Assembly (NCBI RefSeq): GCF_003286125.1
Contig: NZ_QMED01000021.1
Span: 27,294 to 91,293 of the forward strand
Direction: 5' to 3'
Length of the DNA: 64,000 nt
Origin: Algibacillus agarilyticus
GTDB lineage: Bacteria > Pseudomonadota > Gammaproteobacteria > Enterobacterales > Alteromonadaceae
Positions 20,362-29,413 of the stretch are shown piece by piece; the stretch's first letter is position 1, and each line of letters starts with the position of its first letter. The notes beneath the pieces were generated by a model, which saw only the letters and a program-made list of their open reading frames with translations, was not told the DNA's origin and did not search any database. Position numbers and translations under genes: made by a program.

Positions 20362-20787
20362 TTATTGAAGTTTACGAAATTGTCCGGGGGTTAGTCCTAG
20401 TTGTTTTTTAAAGCTAATTCGCAATGATAAAGCTGAAACATAGCCACAAGATCTAGCAACTGTTTCAATTGAAACATTGCTAGACGCTAATAAGCTTTGT
20501 GCTTTTTCTAGCCTGACTTTTGTCAGCCATGCGTGTGGGCTAGTTTGCATTGTTTCACGAAAATGTCTGTCAAATGTGCTACGTGTTAAAAATGCACGAT
20601 TGGCCAAATCATATGTGTTGATCTTCTGGTGTAAATTATTTACAGCCCAAGTTAATACATTTTTTATACGGTTTTTATTTGTTGGATCGTGAGCCGGTTT
20701 ATTTCCTACCAAAAGGCGTACTCCTATAGCGGGTAATAGTGTATTATTGTCTTTGTTTGCCGCGGAGTGCTTATAGAAGATAAGCAC
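20362..20787 (-). pseudogene. Truncated AraC/GlxA-type regulator (DNA-binding part only)
   Basis: The last ~95 residues form a complete AraC DNA-binding domain: two helix-turn-helix units, with TYDLANRAFLTRSTFDRHF and VSIETVARSCGYVSALSLR, ending in LTPGQFRK. The arrangement resembles the GlxA/FtrA group, which normally carries an N-terminal DJ-1/PfpI-like sensor of about 190 residues. Only ~40 odd residues precede the HTH here, and the first codons are part of a 14-bp perfect hairpin (20761-20793), so the 5' part has probably been lost. It sits between sucrose phosphorylase and the receptor, on the same strand. It may be dead or may act as a minimal DNA-binding protein. Confidence 0.6.
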
Positions 20788-20793
20788 TCCGCG
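20761..20793. repeat. Strong 14-bp hairpin at the AraC truncation point
   Basis: CGCGGAGTGCTTAT and ATAAGCACTCCGCG flank a 5-base loop. It is GC-richer than its surroundings and overlaps the first codons of the truncated AraC frame. No T-run follows, so it is not a canonical terminator for the upstream sucrose phosphorylase gene, although it could slow transcription. Confidence 0.6.
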
Positions 20794-20872
20794 CGATCAG
20801 GAATGACTGCAAATATTTAGGTTTCGTCTTGAACGAGATACTTGTGTCTATAATATGTTTTGGATCCTAAGC

Positions 20873-22345
20873 TTATAAAAATTCATCTATTGTTATTGTG
20901 TTAGTATTTTCCGCCTGTTTTAACTCTAGGGTGCAATTGAGAAGCTGGATATCTAAGATAAGTTTGGCACTGCTATTTGGGGCTTGCCAACTCATGATAA
21001 ATTCTTTTTCACTAAGTTGGTGGCTGAAAGAGCCGTTAAACGCTTCATGGTCGTTACGTATTTTGATTAACTTGATCAGGCCTTTTACAACAGGCAAAGT
21101 TAACTGCTGTTTTACTTGGTCTAAATCAAGATTAGCGCGGTTAATATCGCGTCCAACCTGCGTCTTAGTTAATAAATCCATATCATTTTGTACCGCTAAT
21201 AAGCCGGTATAATAAACTTGAGGTAAACCTGGACTAAAAAATTGTATTGCTCGGGCAATCAAATATAACTTGTCATCGGCACCTAAAGCATCGTAATAAG
21301 TACAATTGACTTGGTACAAGTCTAAGTTACTGGCAGCGGCTCCGGTCGCTTGGCGACTTTGACCACCGCTACGATTATGGATCTCTTCTACAAGACTATC
21401 TATTGCCTCGTCATCTAGCAAACCTGGTTTATCACCATGTTTACCCACATCAATAATACCAATGCCGTCGTGTGTATCTAGTACCGTCACACAATTGCGT
21501 GGCGAAACATCTAGCCATTTAGCTAATGGAGCGGCATCTTGGTTAAACAAGGTGTGTAATACCAACGGCGGCAAAGCAAAATCGTAGACAAGATCACATC
21601 GTTGTGCGATTTCACACTGTGTTTGGTAGTGTGAATGGATCTCTACTAAACACTGCATGTTTCTTTGTTTTGCTCTCTTTGATAAGTCATTAATAAAAGC
21701 AAATGTTTCTTCTAACATAAAACAGTTAGTTCCCGCCTTTTTAATGGCGTAACCGGCAGCATCTAGGCGGATTAACGATATATTATTGGCCGAAAAAGCA
21801 TCTAATATGCTTTCCAGGTAAGATTTTCCTTGCGCAGAATTGATATCTATATCTATTTGATTTGCGGTGAATGTTGTCCAAAACGCTTTAGTTTCTCCGG
21901 TTTTTAACTGAATAGGAGTGAAACAAGGTGTGGGGCGAGGGCGGTAAATCTTATTTACATCTGATTGGTCAGCATTGTCACCAAAAATTTTTTCTTTAGT
22001 CAGGAAAAGTTCGTAATAGCGAGATTGCGAACCGTGTTGAAGTACGTCTAAAAATTCTGGTGATTGTGCTGACATATGATTAACGATCATATCTGCCATG
22101 ATTTGGTAGTTTTGCCCTAAGTGTTTTATATCTTGCCAGCTACCGATACGAGAATCGACTTGAGTATGATCTATCGGATCAAACCCGGCATCCTCGCCAT
22201 CAATTGGGTAGTAAAAGGGGAGTAAGTGTGCGCCACCAAATACGCCTTTCAATTCTGTTTGCATTAAATTATTCAGGTCTTGAAGACCACCATTAGTTAG
22301 TCTGTCGACATAGGTAATGAGTTGAACTTTATTGCTGTTAGTCAT
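20873..22345 (-). CDS. Sucrose phosphorylase (GH13 subfamily 18)
   Basis: A 490-residue enzyme that converts sucrose and phosphate to alpha-glucose-1-phosphate and fructose in the cytoplasm. The start is typical (VQLITYVDRL near residues 8-17, then HLLPFYYP and DGFDPIDH-like text). The nucleophile is D195 in IRLDAAGYA and the acid/base is E235 in LVEIHSHY; these lie within three positions of D192 and E232 of the well-studied Bifidobacterium enzyme. The transition-state Asp is in LDTHDGIG near residue 295. No signal peptide. The length is normal. An operator-like palindrome is 38 bases upstream of the start. Relatives of this subgroup include glucosylglycerate and sucrose-6-phosphate phosphorylases; fructokinase and receptor context favour sucrose. 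Confidence 0.9.
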   Translation of the reverse strand: MTNSNKVQLITYVDRLTNGGLQDLNNLMQTELKGVFGGAHLLPFYYPIDGEDAGFDPIDHTQVDSRIGSWQDIKHLGQNYQIMADMIVNHMSAQSPEFLDVLQHGSQSRYYELFLTKEKIFGDNADQSDVNKIYRPRPTPCFTPIQLKTGETKAFWTTFTANQIDIDINSAQGKSYLESILDAFSANNISLIRLDAAGYAIKKAGTNCFMLEETFAFINDLSKRAKQRNMQCLVEIHSHYQTQCEIAQRCDLVYDFALPPLVLHTLFNQDAAPLAKWLDVSPRNCVTVLDTHDGIGIIDVGKHGDKPGLLDDEAIDSLVEEIHNRSGGQSRQATGAAASNLDLYQVNCTYYDALGADDKLYLIARAIQFFSPGLPQVYYTGLLAVQNDMDLLTKTQVGRDINRANLDLDQVKQQLTLPVVKGLIKLIKIRNDHEAFNGSFSHQLSEKEFIMSWQAPNSSAKLILDIQLLNCTLELKQAENTNTITIDEFL

Positions 22346-22382
22346 ACTTGTAGCTCACTTATTAAAATCACAAAGAAATAAA

Positions 22383-22396
22383 CTTAATCGTTTAAG
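22383..22396. promoter_or_regulatory. LacI operator upstream of sucrose phosphorylase
   Basis: CTTAATCGTTTAAG, one base from the perfect palindrome at 20141-20154, lies 38 bases upstream of the start on the minus strand. Confidence 0.65.
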
Positions 22397-22918
22397 TAGG
22401 TTAAGTTGTAATTATGTTTTTTGCAAGCAATGATTATGGATTGTTTTTGTTTTATACTTTAAGGTATTGAATTTTATATATAAATAAAACTTACCTATGT
22501 TTTTTATAATTAATTTTTTTACTAAAACGTTATAATTAATGGTAAGTTGGATTAAGGCTGGGTATACTTTTTTTGCCAAAACTATATTATTTTAACGGCT
22601 TATCACGGCAAAAAAAGCCGTTGTATTGTGCAATCGCTTTTGAATCTAGACGCATAGGACTATGCCCAAGAACTGTCGTCTTGATTGTTGGGTTAAGTAT
22701 CATAAATAGTGCTAAAGCCTATTTTTATAATGAAGACTGTAATTTAATGGGCTGCATGTTTACATCGAAAGTTGGTGTCTATTTTACTCTAAACGATTGA
22801 CGATGCGACTAAACTAAAGACGATTTATGCTGCATGCACTAAGCCCGATAGCAATGGCTTTGCCCAGAGCCGTCTACCCAGTATCGTCTTCATATAAGAA
22901 GGGTATACGCTGAAACGA
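22397..22918. other. Long gap between sucrose phosphorylase and LacI genes
   Basis: AT-rich near 22430-22550, where the phosphorylase promoter should lie. A weak TTG-started frame (22573-22800) has no recognisable features and is not called. The stretch 22592-22623 can form a hairpin (AACGGCT with AGCCGTT). GGGTATAC occurs near both 22560 and 22906, so 22560-22912 could be the remains of a small inserted element. Confidence 0.35.
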
Positions 22919-23992
22919 CTAAAACTCAACTGTTTCGCGTTTAATCAGCGCCGTAGGCAGAATTGTCTTTTGGGTCAACTCGCCCTTTACCAATTTAGAT
23001 GCGGCTAAACGTCCTTTTTCAATGCTTTTTTGGCAAACCGTTGTTAGTGCAGGACTAGTTCTGCTTGCTTCGGGTATATCATCAAAGCCAACAACTTTTA
23101 GCTCTTGTGGTACTTGAATATTTTTTTCTCGTGCAATAGCTAATACGGCACCAGCTATAACATCACTCATGCAAAGCACGCAATTTGGTTGAGGGTGTGT
23201 TGATAACGCCTCTCGAGCGGCCTTTGTTGCGTCTTCGTAAGTATTGTGTGGAATGTGCCAAATATAGTCAGAAGTAATGTTTAAATCTTGTTCGTTAATT
23301 GCTTGCATATAACCAGTTAAGCGCCGTCTCGAAACTGACTCACCTTCATTATAAAGTTCGTCTTCTGTAATTCGACATACCCTATCTGAATGAATTAGCC
23401 TTAATCCCAAAATGGCAATATTGGCATTTTGTGTGTGTTGTAGGGCATACATAGCAACTTCTTTAGCGGCTGCCTGATTATCGATATTGATAGACGCGTA
23501 ATTATCCGTGTCGAAATCAACTGTCACAATGGGTTTATTTGTTTGCAGTACTCGTTCAAACAGTGGGTTTTTATCTTGAGTACCATAAACAATAAATCCG
23601 TCTGGTAAAGTTTCTATACCACTTGTTTGTTTTGTTGATTCTGCACAAGAAAGCATAAGCAATTGTTTATGATTTTTCTCTAGTACTTCTGCTATCCCCG
23701 TTAAAAATTGATTCGCGACTGGATCGGTAAAATAATAAGCAAGGGAATCACTCAATAGTACGCCTATTACGCCAGACTCGCCCTTGCGTAAAGTTCGAGC
23801 GGTTAAATTTGGTCCGTGATAACCGAGTTCTTGACATTGCTTTAAAATTTTATCTCTAAGCTTAGCCGAAAGTTGATCTGGACGGTTAAATGCATTTGAA
23901 ATTGTAGCGGTAGAAACTCCGAGTACTTTAGATACGCTTTTTAGCGTGAGTGGCTTGTTTTTTGGTTCTGCGATCAACATATTATTTTCCAA
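22919..23992 (-). CDS. LacI-family regulator of the sucrose locus (ScrR/CscR-like)
   Basis: A 357-residue repressor. Residues ~15-60 carry the LacI helix-turn-helix and hinge (LTLKSVSKVLGVSTATISNA, then LTARTLRKG). The rest is a periplasmic-binding-like effector domain (GVIGVLLSD at ~73, PIVTVDFD at ~155, VVGFDDIPEASRTSPALTTV near 305-325). It most likely senses sucrose, fructose or a phosphate and binds CTTAATCGATTAAG-type palindromes upstream of the receptor and phosphorylase genes. A weaker version (GTTAAATGATTAAG, 24018-24031) lies 26 bases upstream of its own start, which suggests autoregulation. Start at 23992 or the ATG four codons later. Confidence 0.87.
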   Translation of the reverse strand: MENNMLIAEPKNKPLTLKSVSKVLGVSTATISNAFNRPDQLSAKLRDKILKQCQELGYHGPNLTARTLRKGESGVIGVLLSDSLAYYFTDPVANQFLTGIAEVLEKNHKQLLMLSCAESTKQTSGIETLPDGFIVYGTQDKNPLFERVLQTNKPIVTVDFDTDNYASINIDNQAAAKEVAMYALQHTQNANIAILGLRLIHSDRVCRITEDELYNEGESVSRRRLTGYMQAINEQDLNITSDYIWHIPHNTYEDATKAAREALSTHPQPNCVLCMSDVIAGAVLAIAREKNIQVPQELKVVGFDDIPEASRTSPALTTVCQKSIEKGRLAASKLVKGELTQKTILPTALIKRETVEF

Positions 23993-24017
23993 ACTGATTA
24001 TCTATATTGATGATAAA

Positions 24018-24031
24018 GTTAAATGATTAAG
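24018..24031. promoter_or_regulatory. Weak operator-like site upstream of LacI gene
   Basis: GTTAAATGATTAAG resembles the locus operator, with a degenerate left half. Possible autoregulation. Confidence 0.4.
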
Positions 24032-24264
24032 TTTTCTAGTTAAGATACGGGCCGAGCTTCCGCATTTATTTATTAATATGAGATATTTTCTAGTATTGTT
24101 ACCCAAATAGGGTAGTCTAAAGACTGAGTTGAGGTTTCTTTGAGTTGAGGCGTTGATGGTTCTGATAATTAGCACATCGCCCTAGCGAAGTTATTAAAAA
24201 CACGATGTGATCTATCACATTAATAGGCCTGATCTTTTTCCTTTATATTTGTGATCTATTTTGC

Positions 24265-24530
24265 ACAAGACGTCGGTGTACTTCAGGCATCCTGCCTTTC
24301 GCTAAAGCCAGCAAAACTGTTCAAAAATGTTCCTGACATTTTTGTGCAGGAATGGTTGTTCCCATTCAAATACCGATAACGCAGGTCAAAAGCCGCTGGG
24401 GCATTCCTTTCAGGCGAGTTTGAAATTCACTTACTCTATGTTGCTCGAACTCAAAAGAGCACTACTATTTTTTCATTTAAGCGCATTTAAACGCTCGCTG
24501 AGTGGGCACTTATTATTACGGATTGGTATT
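24265..24530 (-). mobile_element. MITE-A copy 2 (reverse orientation, rearranged inside)
   Basis: Shares GCAGGAATGGTTGTTCCC, GCTGGGGCATTCCTTTCAGG and the terminal ATTATTACGGATTGGTAT with the full copies at 31916 and 40840, but has about 65 extra bases near 24280-24345 and no intact left terminus. The short ORF within is not a gene. Confidence 0.65.
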
Positions 24531-24710
24531 AGTCGACTTATCCACTACCTGTTTTAGTGTGTGATTATACACACTGCACCATTTAATAATGATCGTATAG
24601 CGCCGGCAACAGATAGCTTAAAGGCTGATTGATAAGCCATCGCAATACCATTAAATATTTTGCTTGGGTTGCAGGTTTTTTGATTATTTTGGGAAGACTA
24701 AAAAGTGAAG

Positions 24711-24787
24711 TGGTGCGCCCGGAGAGATTCGAACTCCCGACCAAGTGGTTCGAAGCCACCTACTCTATCCAGCTGAGCTACGGACGC
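24711..24787 (-). tRNA. tRNA-Arg (anticodon TCG)
   Basis: Read on the minus strand from 24787: GCGTCCG pairs with CGGGCGC through two G-T wobbles, the D-arm is GCTCAGCTGGATAGAG, and the anticodon loop is CTTCGAA with anticodon TCG, which reads CGA. The T-arm is GGGAG-TTCGAAT-CTCTC... in form, the discriminator is A, and the CCA end is encoded at 24711-24713. All four stems close. Confidence 0.95.
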
Positions 24788-25018
24788 ATGTTTAAAACCT
24801 GATTAAGTATCAGGTCGTTGATTCTAACGATAAAACATAAATTTTCCAGTATTATTTTAAATAGTTACGCAGATATTGTCATTATGTACATTTTTTAAAC
24901 TTAAACTCTTCATTTGGCTTTGATCTTTAAGGTTATTATCCGTTTAATTAGGTTTGTGGTTAGTCATTTATCTAATGGTTGATCACGTGATATGAAATGA
25001 TATTTTGGGAGAACGTTA

Positions 25019-25807
25019 TTGAATTCATTAAAGTTTGACGATTTTTTACACGATAGGCCTGAACCGCAAGGCGTTGACGTTATCTGTAAGCTACAACATT
25101 TTGCTATTATCACTTATGCGGTTGATCCTTGTCGTTTTGATAGTTTGTTACCTGACCGATTTACATTAGACACCGTTTACATTGACGATCAAGAAAAAGC
25201 GCTTATATCTGTTGTGCCGTTCATTGATGTCGATTTTACGTCTGCCGTGTACCCTTTTCCTAAGTTTACGATGGGGCAAACTAATTATCGAATTTATATT
25301 ATTGATAATAAAACGAGTGAAAGATGTGTTTGGTTTTTAGGGACAACCCTTGATTTATGGACTTTAGCGATACCGCGATACCTTTGGAATTTACCTTGGC
25401 ACAAAGGTAAAGTGCAATTTGATTGTGAATATGATCGCGTAACCCATATTTATACAAAATATAAAATGCACACCAGTGCTCTTTGGGCTCCTGCGCAGGT
25501 GGAATTGGTGCAAAAGGCAGATACCAAACTGGTTTTACCGGGATTTTCAGATCTTGAAACGGGACTTGTTTACTTAACGCATCCTTTAGCGGGGTTTTAT
25601 CATCGCCGAGATGGAAAATTAGGCACCTACCGTGTTTGGCATAAACAATTAGCGGTTAAGCCTGCGCAGCTAAAATTGGCAAAATTTGGTTTGTTAAGTC
25701 GCATGGGCTTGGTTTCTGAATGTGAACAACAAACGCCACATAGTGTGTTAGTTGAGCCAGTGAACGAGTTCACTATTTACTTACCGCCTGACGTTATTAA
25801 AGAGTAG
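25019..25807 (+). CDS. DUF2071 (YqjF-like) family protein
   Basis: A 262-residue soluble protein with the acetoacetate-decarboxylase-like beta-fold of DUF2071. It begins by an aromatic-rich strand and LLPDRFTLDT, followed by ALISVVPFIDVDF, YRIYIID and WFLGTTLDLWTL, then a C-terminal region with HPLAGFYHRRDGKLG. Function is unknown for this family. The start is TTG, set by GGGAGA at 25007-25012 six bases upstream; no better ATG exists. Its stop codon directly abuts a MITE-A copy, so the original C-terminus may have been altered by that insertion. It lies between two direct MITE-A copies together with the tRNA. Confidence 0.62.
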   Translation: MNSLKFDDFLHDRPEPQGVDVICKLQHFAIITYAVDPCRFDSLLPDRFTLDTVYIDDQEKALISVVPFIDVDFTSAVYPFPKFTMGQTNYRIYIIDNKTSERCVWFLGTTLDLWTLAIPRYLWNLPWHKGKVQFDCEYDRVTHIYTKYKMHTSALWAPAQVELVQKADTKLVLPGFSDLETGLVYLTHPLAGFYHRRDGKLGTYRVWHKQLAVKPAQLKLAKFGLLSRMGLVSECEQQTPHSVLVEPVNEFTIYLPPDVIKE

Positions 25808-25938
25808 GGCATTCCTTTCAGGCGAGTTTTAAATGGGCTTACTCTGTGTTGCTCGAACTCAAAAGAGCACCACTATTCTTTCATGTAAGCGTATTTAAAC
25901 GCTCGCTGAGTGGGCACTTATTATTACGGATTGGTATT
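25807..25938 (-). mobile_element. MITE-A copy 3 (partial, reverse orientation)
   Basis: Matches the left half of MITE-A: GGGCATTCCTTTCAGGCGAG to the terminal ATTACGGATTGGTAT. The distal half is missing. It begins at the stop codon of the DUF2071 gene. Confidence 0.65.
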
Positions 25939-26146
25939 AGTTGCGTATTAAGTTTAAGTGTTGTGCTGAGATTTAAGCGGCTTGGTGTCGTCGCTGCCGC
26001 GTTATTTTTAATATCATTCAAATATAACCGTTGCCTCATACTTTGCGTTAAAATGGCCTAATTGTCTTTTAGGTTCTGACCCCTTTCTCGATTATATCCC
26101 CACATCACTTGGGCATATATTAACCTTATATAAGCGATCAACATCT

Positions 26147-27019
26147 ATGTCATTTAATAAAGAAATAGCCAAAGCTTACCAAATCGGCCTTGCCGGCATT
26201 GTGGTAATGAGCACTGTACCGGTCGCTATCAAGTGGGTCAGTGCCGATCCTTGGGTGATCGGTTTTTGCCGGTTGATTATAGCCACAACCGCGCTTTATT
26301 TTTTACGACCCGCTATTAAAGCGCTTAACAAATTAACCACTAAAGATTATTTAATATTAGCGGCACTGGGTTTATGTTTTGGCTTGCATTGGATCACCTA
26401 TTTTTTTGCGATTAAATTAGGCTCTGCAACCATTGCGGTCATTGCCACCATATCGACCTACGGTTTGTATCTTTCTGTTGCGGGGCGTTATTTTTTAGGC
26501 CATGCGGTTAAACCGTATCATTGGTTTGCTTTATTGTTAGGCATTGCGGGTACGGTATTAGTTGGCGGGCAATTTGATCTCAACTCAAACGCTCTTATTG
26601 GTTTTATTCTGGGTATTGTGAGTGGTTGCTTTTATGGTACGTTGCCCATTATTCATCAAAAATCGACCCATTTAAACGGTGATATCCGTACTTTTGGTCA
26701 GTTTGCGGGCGCATTAGTTATTTTTACTTTTTGTATTCCGTTAGGTGATTGGCAGATAAAAAATGATGATTGGTTAGGGCTTATTTATTTGGGATTAGTG
26801 GGTACTGTTGTTGCACATTCTTTGTGGGTTTATGCCGTAACGGCATTACCAACAACGGTATCGGGTTTAATCAAATATTTATACATTCCGTTAACGGCTA
26901 CGTTGAGCTATTTTATTTTGGATGAAAAGTTAACTGCCTTACAATTACTGGGCGGTGTGATCGTTATTTCTGGCTGTATTTTGGGCGTGCTCGGCGATAA
27001 AATATTTAATCGTAAGTAA
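26147..27019 (+). CDS. EamA/DMT-family exporter
   Basis: A 290-residue inner-membrane protein with ten hydrophobic helices arranged as two five-helix EamA repeats (about 10-140 and 150-285). The first repeat contains WVIGFCRLIIATTAL, a form of the W-x6-R signature. These carriers export amino acids or metabolites, and the substrate cannot be read. Start at ATG 26147; the TTTTAGGTT upstream gives a weak Shine-Dalgarno. It is convergent with the agarase gene across a shared terminator. Upstream DNA (26099-26119, CACATCACTTGGGCATATA) resembles a MITE-B end, weakly. Confidence 0.8.
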   Translation: MSFNKEIAKAYQIGLAGIVVMSTVPVAIKWVSADPWVIGFCRLIIATTALYFLRPAIKALNKLTTKDYLILAALGLCFGLHWITYFFAIKLGSATIAVIATISTYGLYLSVAGRYFLGHAVKPYHWFALLLGIAGTVLVGGQFDLNSNALIGFILGIVSGCFYGTLPIIHQKSTHLNGDIRTFGQFAGALVIFTFCIPLGDWQIKNDDWLGLIYLGLVGTVVAHSLWVYAVTALPTTVSGLIKYLYIPLTATLSYFILDEKLTALQLLGGVIVISGCILGVLGDKIFNRK

Positions 27020-27046
27020 TTAATAACGTGATTTCAAAATAGATAA

Positions 27047-27086
27047 GCGCTGTTTACTTGGCAATAATATTGAGGGTAAACAGCGC
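27047..27086. terminator. Bidirectional terminator between EamA and agarase genes
   Basis: GCGCTGTTTAC and GTAAACAGCGC form an 11-bp perfect stem with an 18-base loop between two convergent genes. Confidence 0.75.
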
Positions 27087-27101
27087 GTTCATTTTTGCTT
27101 A

Positions 27102-28619
27102 TTATTTTGGAGCAACGTAAGGTGTACCGCCAATACGTTTGTATGTTCTTATCCAGTCTATTTTAAAAACATTATCCGCTTCGACTGATAGTTCATTGAC
27201 TGTTGGCCAAACACCACCCGCTACCTGCCAGCCTTGAGCCGCACCTGAAAATAAAATGGTTTCAGGTGATGATAAGCCATTACCCTTTAAGTACTCATGT
27301 GGGTCAATTATGGCTGCACCTGATACGGTTCGCACTAACTCACCGTTAATATAATATTCTAAATGGAAAGGGTCGCGCCAATATACGCCGACGGTGTAAA
27401 AATCGTCTCTCCAGTATGATGGCACTTGCGGAAGTTGATAATAGGTTCCTGATTCAGTAGAGGGTTGATAGTCTTTATTTGGTTTTACACTCTTATCAAA
27501 AGTGTGATGGCTTAAATGCATGCGCTGGGCAAACCACTCTCTTGAAGCCCCTTTACTTTCAGAGTAACTTGAACCATAAGCTTCGACAATATCAATTTCT
27601 TCAGCGCTATTATCACTTAACATCCATACTGCATTAGCCATAACAGAGTTCATTATTTTAACGCGTGTTTCGATATAAGCAGGATAAATAATGCTGGTTC
27701 TAGCGTGGATCGCACTAAAATTATTGGTGTTTTTACTTGCATCAAGTGATGTTGCTTTTAATTCTAAGTTGCCGGCTGTTACCCTCGAGTTATTGGGGGT
27801 CCATATTGTGTTGCCAAACCCTGGCCAAGCATTAATGTAACCATCCTCCCATTTTGCGTTAAATTCAACTCCTTTGTTTGAGCCGTAAGGTGTTTCATAA
27901 TTAAAGCTATCAGATAAATCTTCAACCAACTGCCAAGACACGGTGCCATCAAATTTTTCTGCGGGTACCGGCATGCCATCCCAATCATTAACGACCGCTG
28001 TCGAAAATACGTTGATATCACGAGTTAACGTGCTGCTATTACCCGCGGCATCTGTTGCCGTATAGGTTAGGGTGTAATGGCCAACTTTATTTAAATCGAC
28101 TACCGTTGCCATATTGTTTGTTACGGTAACGGTTCCATCTATATCATCAATCGCACTTGCACCTAAGTCAGTGTAATTATCGGCTAAATCATGCTCAACA
28201 ACCGCATCTCCCTTTAAAGTGATAACGGGTGGGGTTGTATCTACGATAACCGGTTCACTAATGTTCACGGTACGGGTTAATGAGCTCGTATTATTGGCGG
28301 CATCAGTGGCAGTATAAGTAATCGTGTAACTACCGGCTTCATTAATTTTTACTGTGGTATTTGCATTATGCGTGACGGTAACTGCGCCATCAACATTATC
28401 AATTGAGGTTGCTCCTAAATCATTATACGCCTCGCCAAAATTATGAGTTACCACTTTGTCGCCAGTTAAAGTAATAACAGGGGCTTGAGTATCAGGCGTA
28501 ACGTCAACGTCATTGTTCGTATTATCGCCACCGCCACCGCAAGCGACGAGAGACGCTGTTGAAATCAATAATGCTGTCTTTTTGAACGCATAGGGAAGTG
28601 AAAGATTAGTTAATTTCAT
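27102..28619 (-). CDS. GH16 beta-agarase with two Ig-like domains, lipoprotein
   Basis: A 505-residue enzyme counted from the ATG at 28619, chosen because GAGG stands six bases upstream and a lipobox signal follows directly (LLISTASLVACGGGG, Cys at residue 28). Two DUF5011/HYR-type immunoglobulin-like domains (about 45-130 and 135-220) precede the GH16 catalytic domain (about 235-500). The catalytic motif EIDIVE has nucleophile E341, D343 and acid/base E346, and is followed by AYGSS; later blocks MHLSHHTF, GVYWRDP and YYINGELVRTVSG match GH16 beta-agarases. It should cleave agarose endo-wise at the cell surface into neoagaro-oligosaccharides. A longer frame to 28691 adds no signal. Related porphyranases and kappa-carrageenases differ around the catalytic strand. 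Confidence 0.9.
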   Translation of the reverse strand: MKLTNLSLPYAFKKTALLISTASLVACGGGGDNTNNDVDVTPDTQAPVITLTGDKVVTHNFGEAYNDLGATSIDNVDGAVTVTHNANTTVKINEAGSYTITYTATDAANNTSSLTRTVNISEPVIVDTTPPVITLKGDAVVEHDLADNYTDLGASAIDDIDGTVTVTNNMATVVDLNKVGHYTLTYTATDAAGNSSTLTRDINVFSTAVVNDWDGMPVPAEKFDGTVSWQLVEDLSDSFNYETPYGSNKGVEFNAKWEDGYINAWPGFGNTIWTPNNSRVTAGNLELKATSLDASKNTNNFSAIHARTSIIYPAYIETRVKIMNSVMANAVWMLSDNSAEEIDIVEAYGSSYSESKGASREWFAQRMHLSHHTFDKSVKPNKDYQPSTESGTYYQLPQVPSYWRDDFYTVGVYWRDPFHLEYYINGELVRTVSGAAIIDPHEYLKGNGLSSPETILFSGAAQGWQVAGGVWPTVNELSVEADNVFKIDWIRTYKRIGGTPYVAPK

Positions 28620-28717
28620 AAAATTCCTCAATTTAGTGTAGATAACATGCCTGTAAACTGTGGTTACGGAGAATAAATAATCCTTATTCATACCGATAAA
28701 TTACATTTATTTAGTAT

Positions 28718-28729
28718 ATTGTTGACAAT
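28718..28729. promoter_or_regulatory. Putative shared regulatory dyad upstream of agarase
   Basis: ATTGTTGACAAT is a palindrome with a two-base centre, 99 bases upstream of the agarase start. It matches 5665-5676 and 44468-44479 closely. Confidence 0.35.
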
Positions 28730-29075
28730 TATAATGACATTAAATGATACAAAAATAAATAAAATGAAGTTATTTGTTTTTTTTGTGTCATTTTAGATGG
28801 TTAATGAGTTGGGTAATTTAATTCGTTTGCAACATGAGCAAAGACAGTTTCGTTGAAACACGGGGGCTTTAATAACGTTGTGGCCCGATTGCACTTATTC
28901 ACTTCTTTAATACGACTAAATAAGCAGACCCGGTAACGGTGTGATAGGCACTGAATACGTTTGCAATCTGTTGCCTATTTTAATAGTTTTACTCTATATT
29001 TTACTAAATATTCTAAACTAAATACGCGATTTAAAGTCTATTAGCTTAAATGGATTAATTAGGGATAAAGTATCA
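28730..29075. other. Intergenic stretch, no gene seen
   Basis: AT-rich DNA with the divergent promoters of the agarase and small lipoprotein genes. No ORF, RNA gene or repeat was recognised. Confidence 0.45.
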
Positions 29076-29372
29076 ATGAAGTATTTAATGATGGTTGTGG
29101 TATTAACTGTTTTTACCGGTTGTAGTATGAACACGCCAGAAAGAATAGAAAAGTCGCAAATGTATTTCGACGAAGCCAAAAAAGCGAATCAAAAAGCACG
29201 TCAGTTAGGCGACTTGCCCGGCACACCTGATGGCAGTGATGCCATCAATGCGCAGTTTGAAAGATCTAATGAGAATTTAGTTAAAGGACTTGAAACGCGA
29301 ACAGAAGGCACTTGGCTAGATTCTGATTTAATTAAGACTTTTTTAAAATTTATTAATAAACATATTAAGTAA
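29076..29372 (+). CDS. Small lipoprotein of unknown function
   Basis: A 98-residue protein with a signal peptide and lipobox (VFTGC, Cys at residue 16), followed by a charged helical stretch (FDEAKKANQKARQLG) and a Pro/Gly turn (PGTPDGSD). The C-terminal helix ends in LKFINKHIK. No known family was recognised. AGGGATAAAG precedes the ATG. It precedes a long tandem repeat array and has no operon partner. Confidence 0.6.
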   Translation: MKYLMMVVVLTVFTGCSMNTPERIEKSQMYFDEAKKANQKARQLGDLPGTPDGSDAINAQFERSNENLVKGLETRTEGTWLDSDLIKTFLKFINKHIK

Positions 29373-29413
29373 AATCATAGGCTTAACGATACTTGTATTG
29401 CTCTAGTACCGCT

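Noticed and set aside
22573-22800. 75-residue TTG-started frame between phosphorylase and LacI
   Set aside because: No signal, no domain and poor start; more likely decayed inserted DNA.
24327-24557. 76-residue frame in MITE-A copy 2
   Set aside because: The same peptide arises in other MITE-A copies (25846, 31858), so it reflects the repeat, not a gene.
26065-26120. GGTTCTGACCCC-like sequence before the EamA gene
   Set aside because: It recalls REP/RAYT-associated strings and weakly a MITE-B end, but is too short to support an element.
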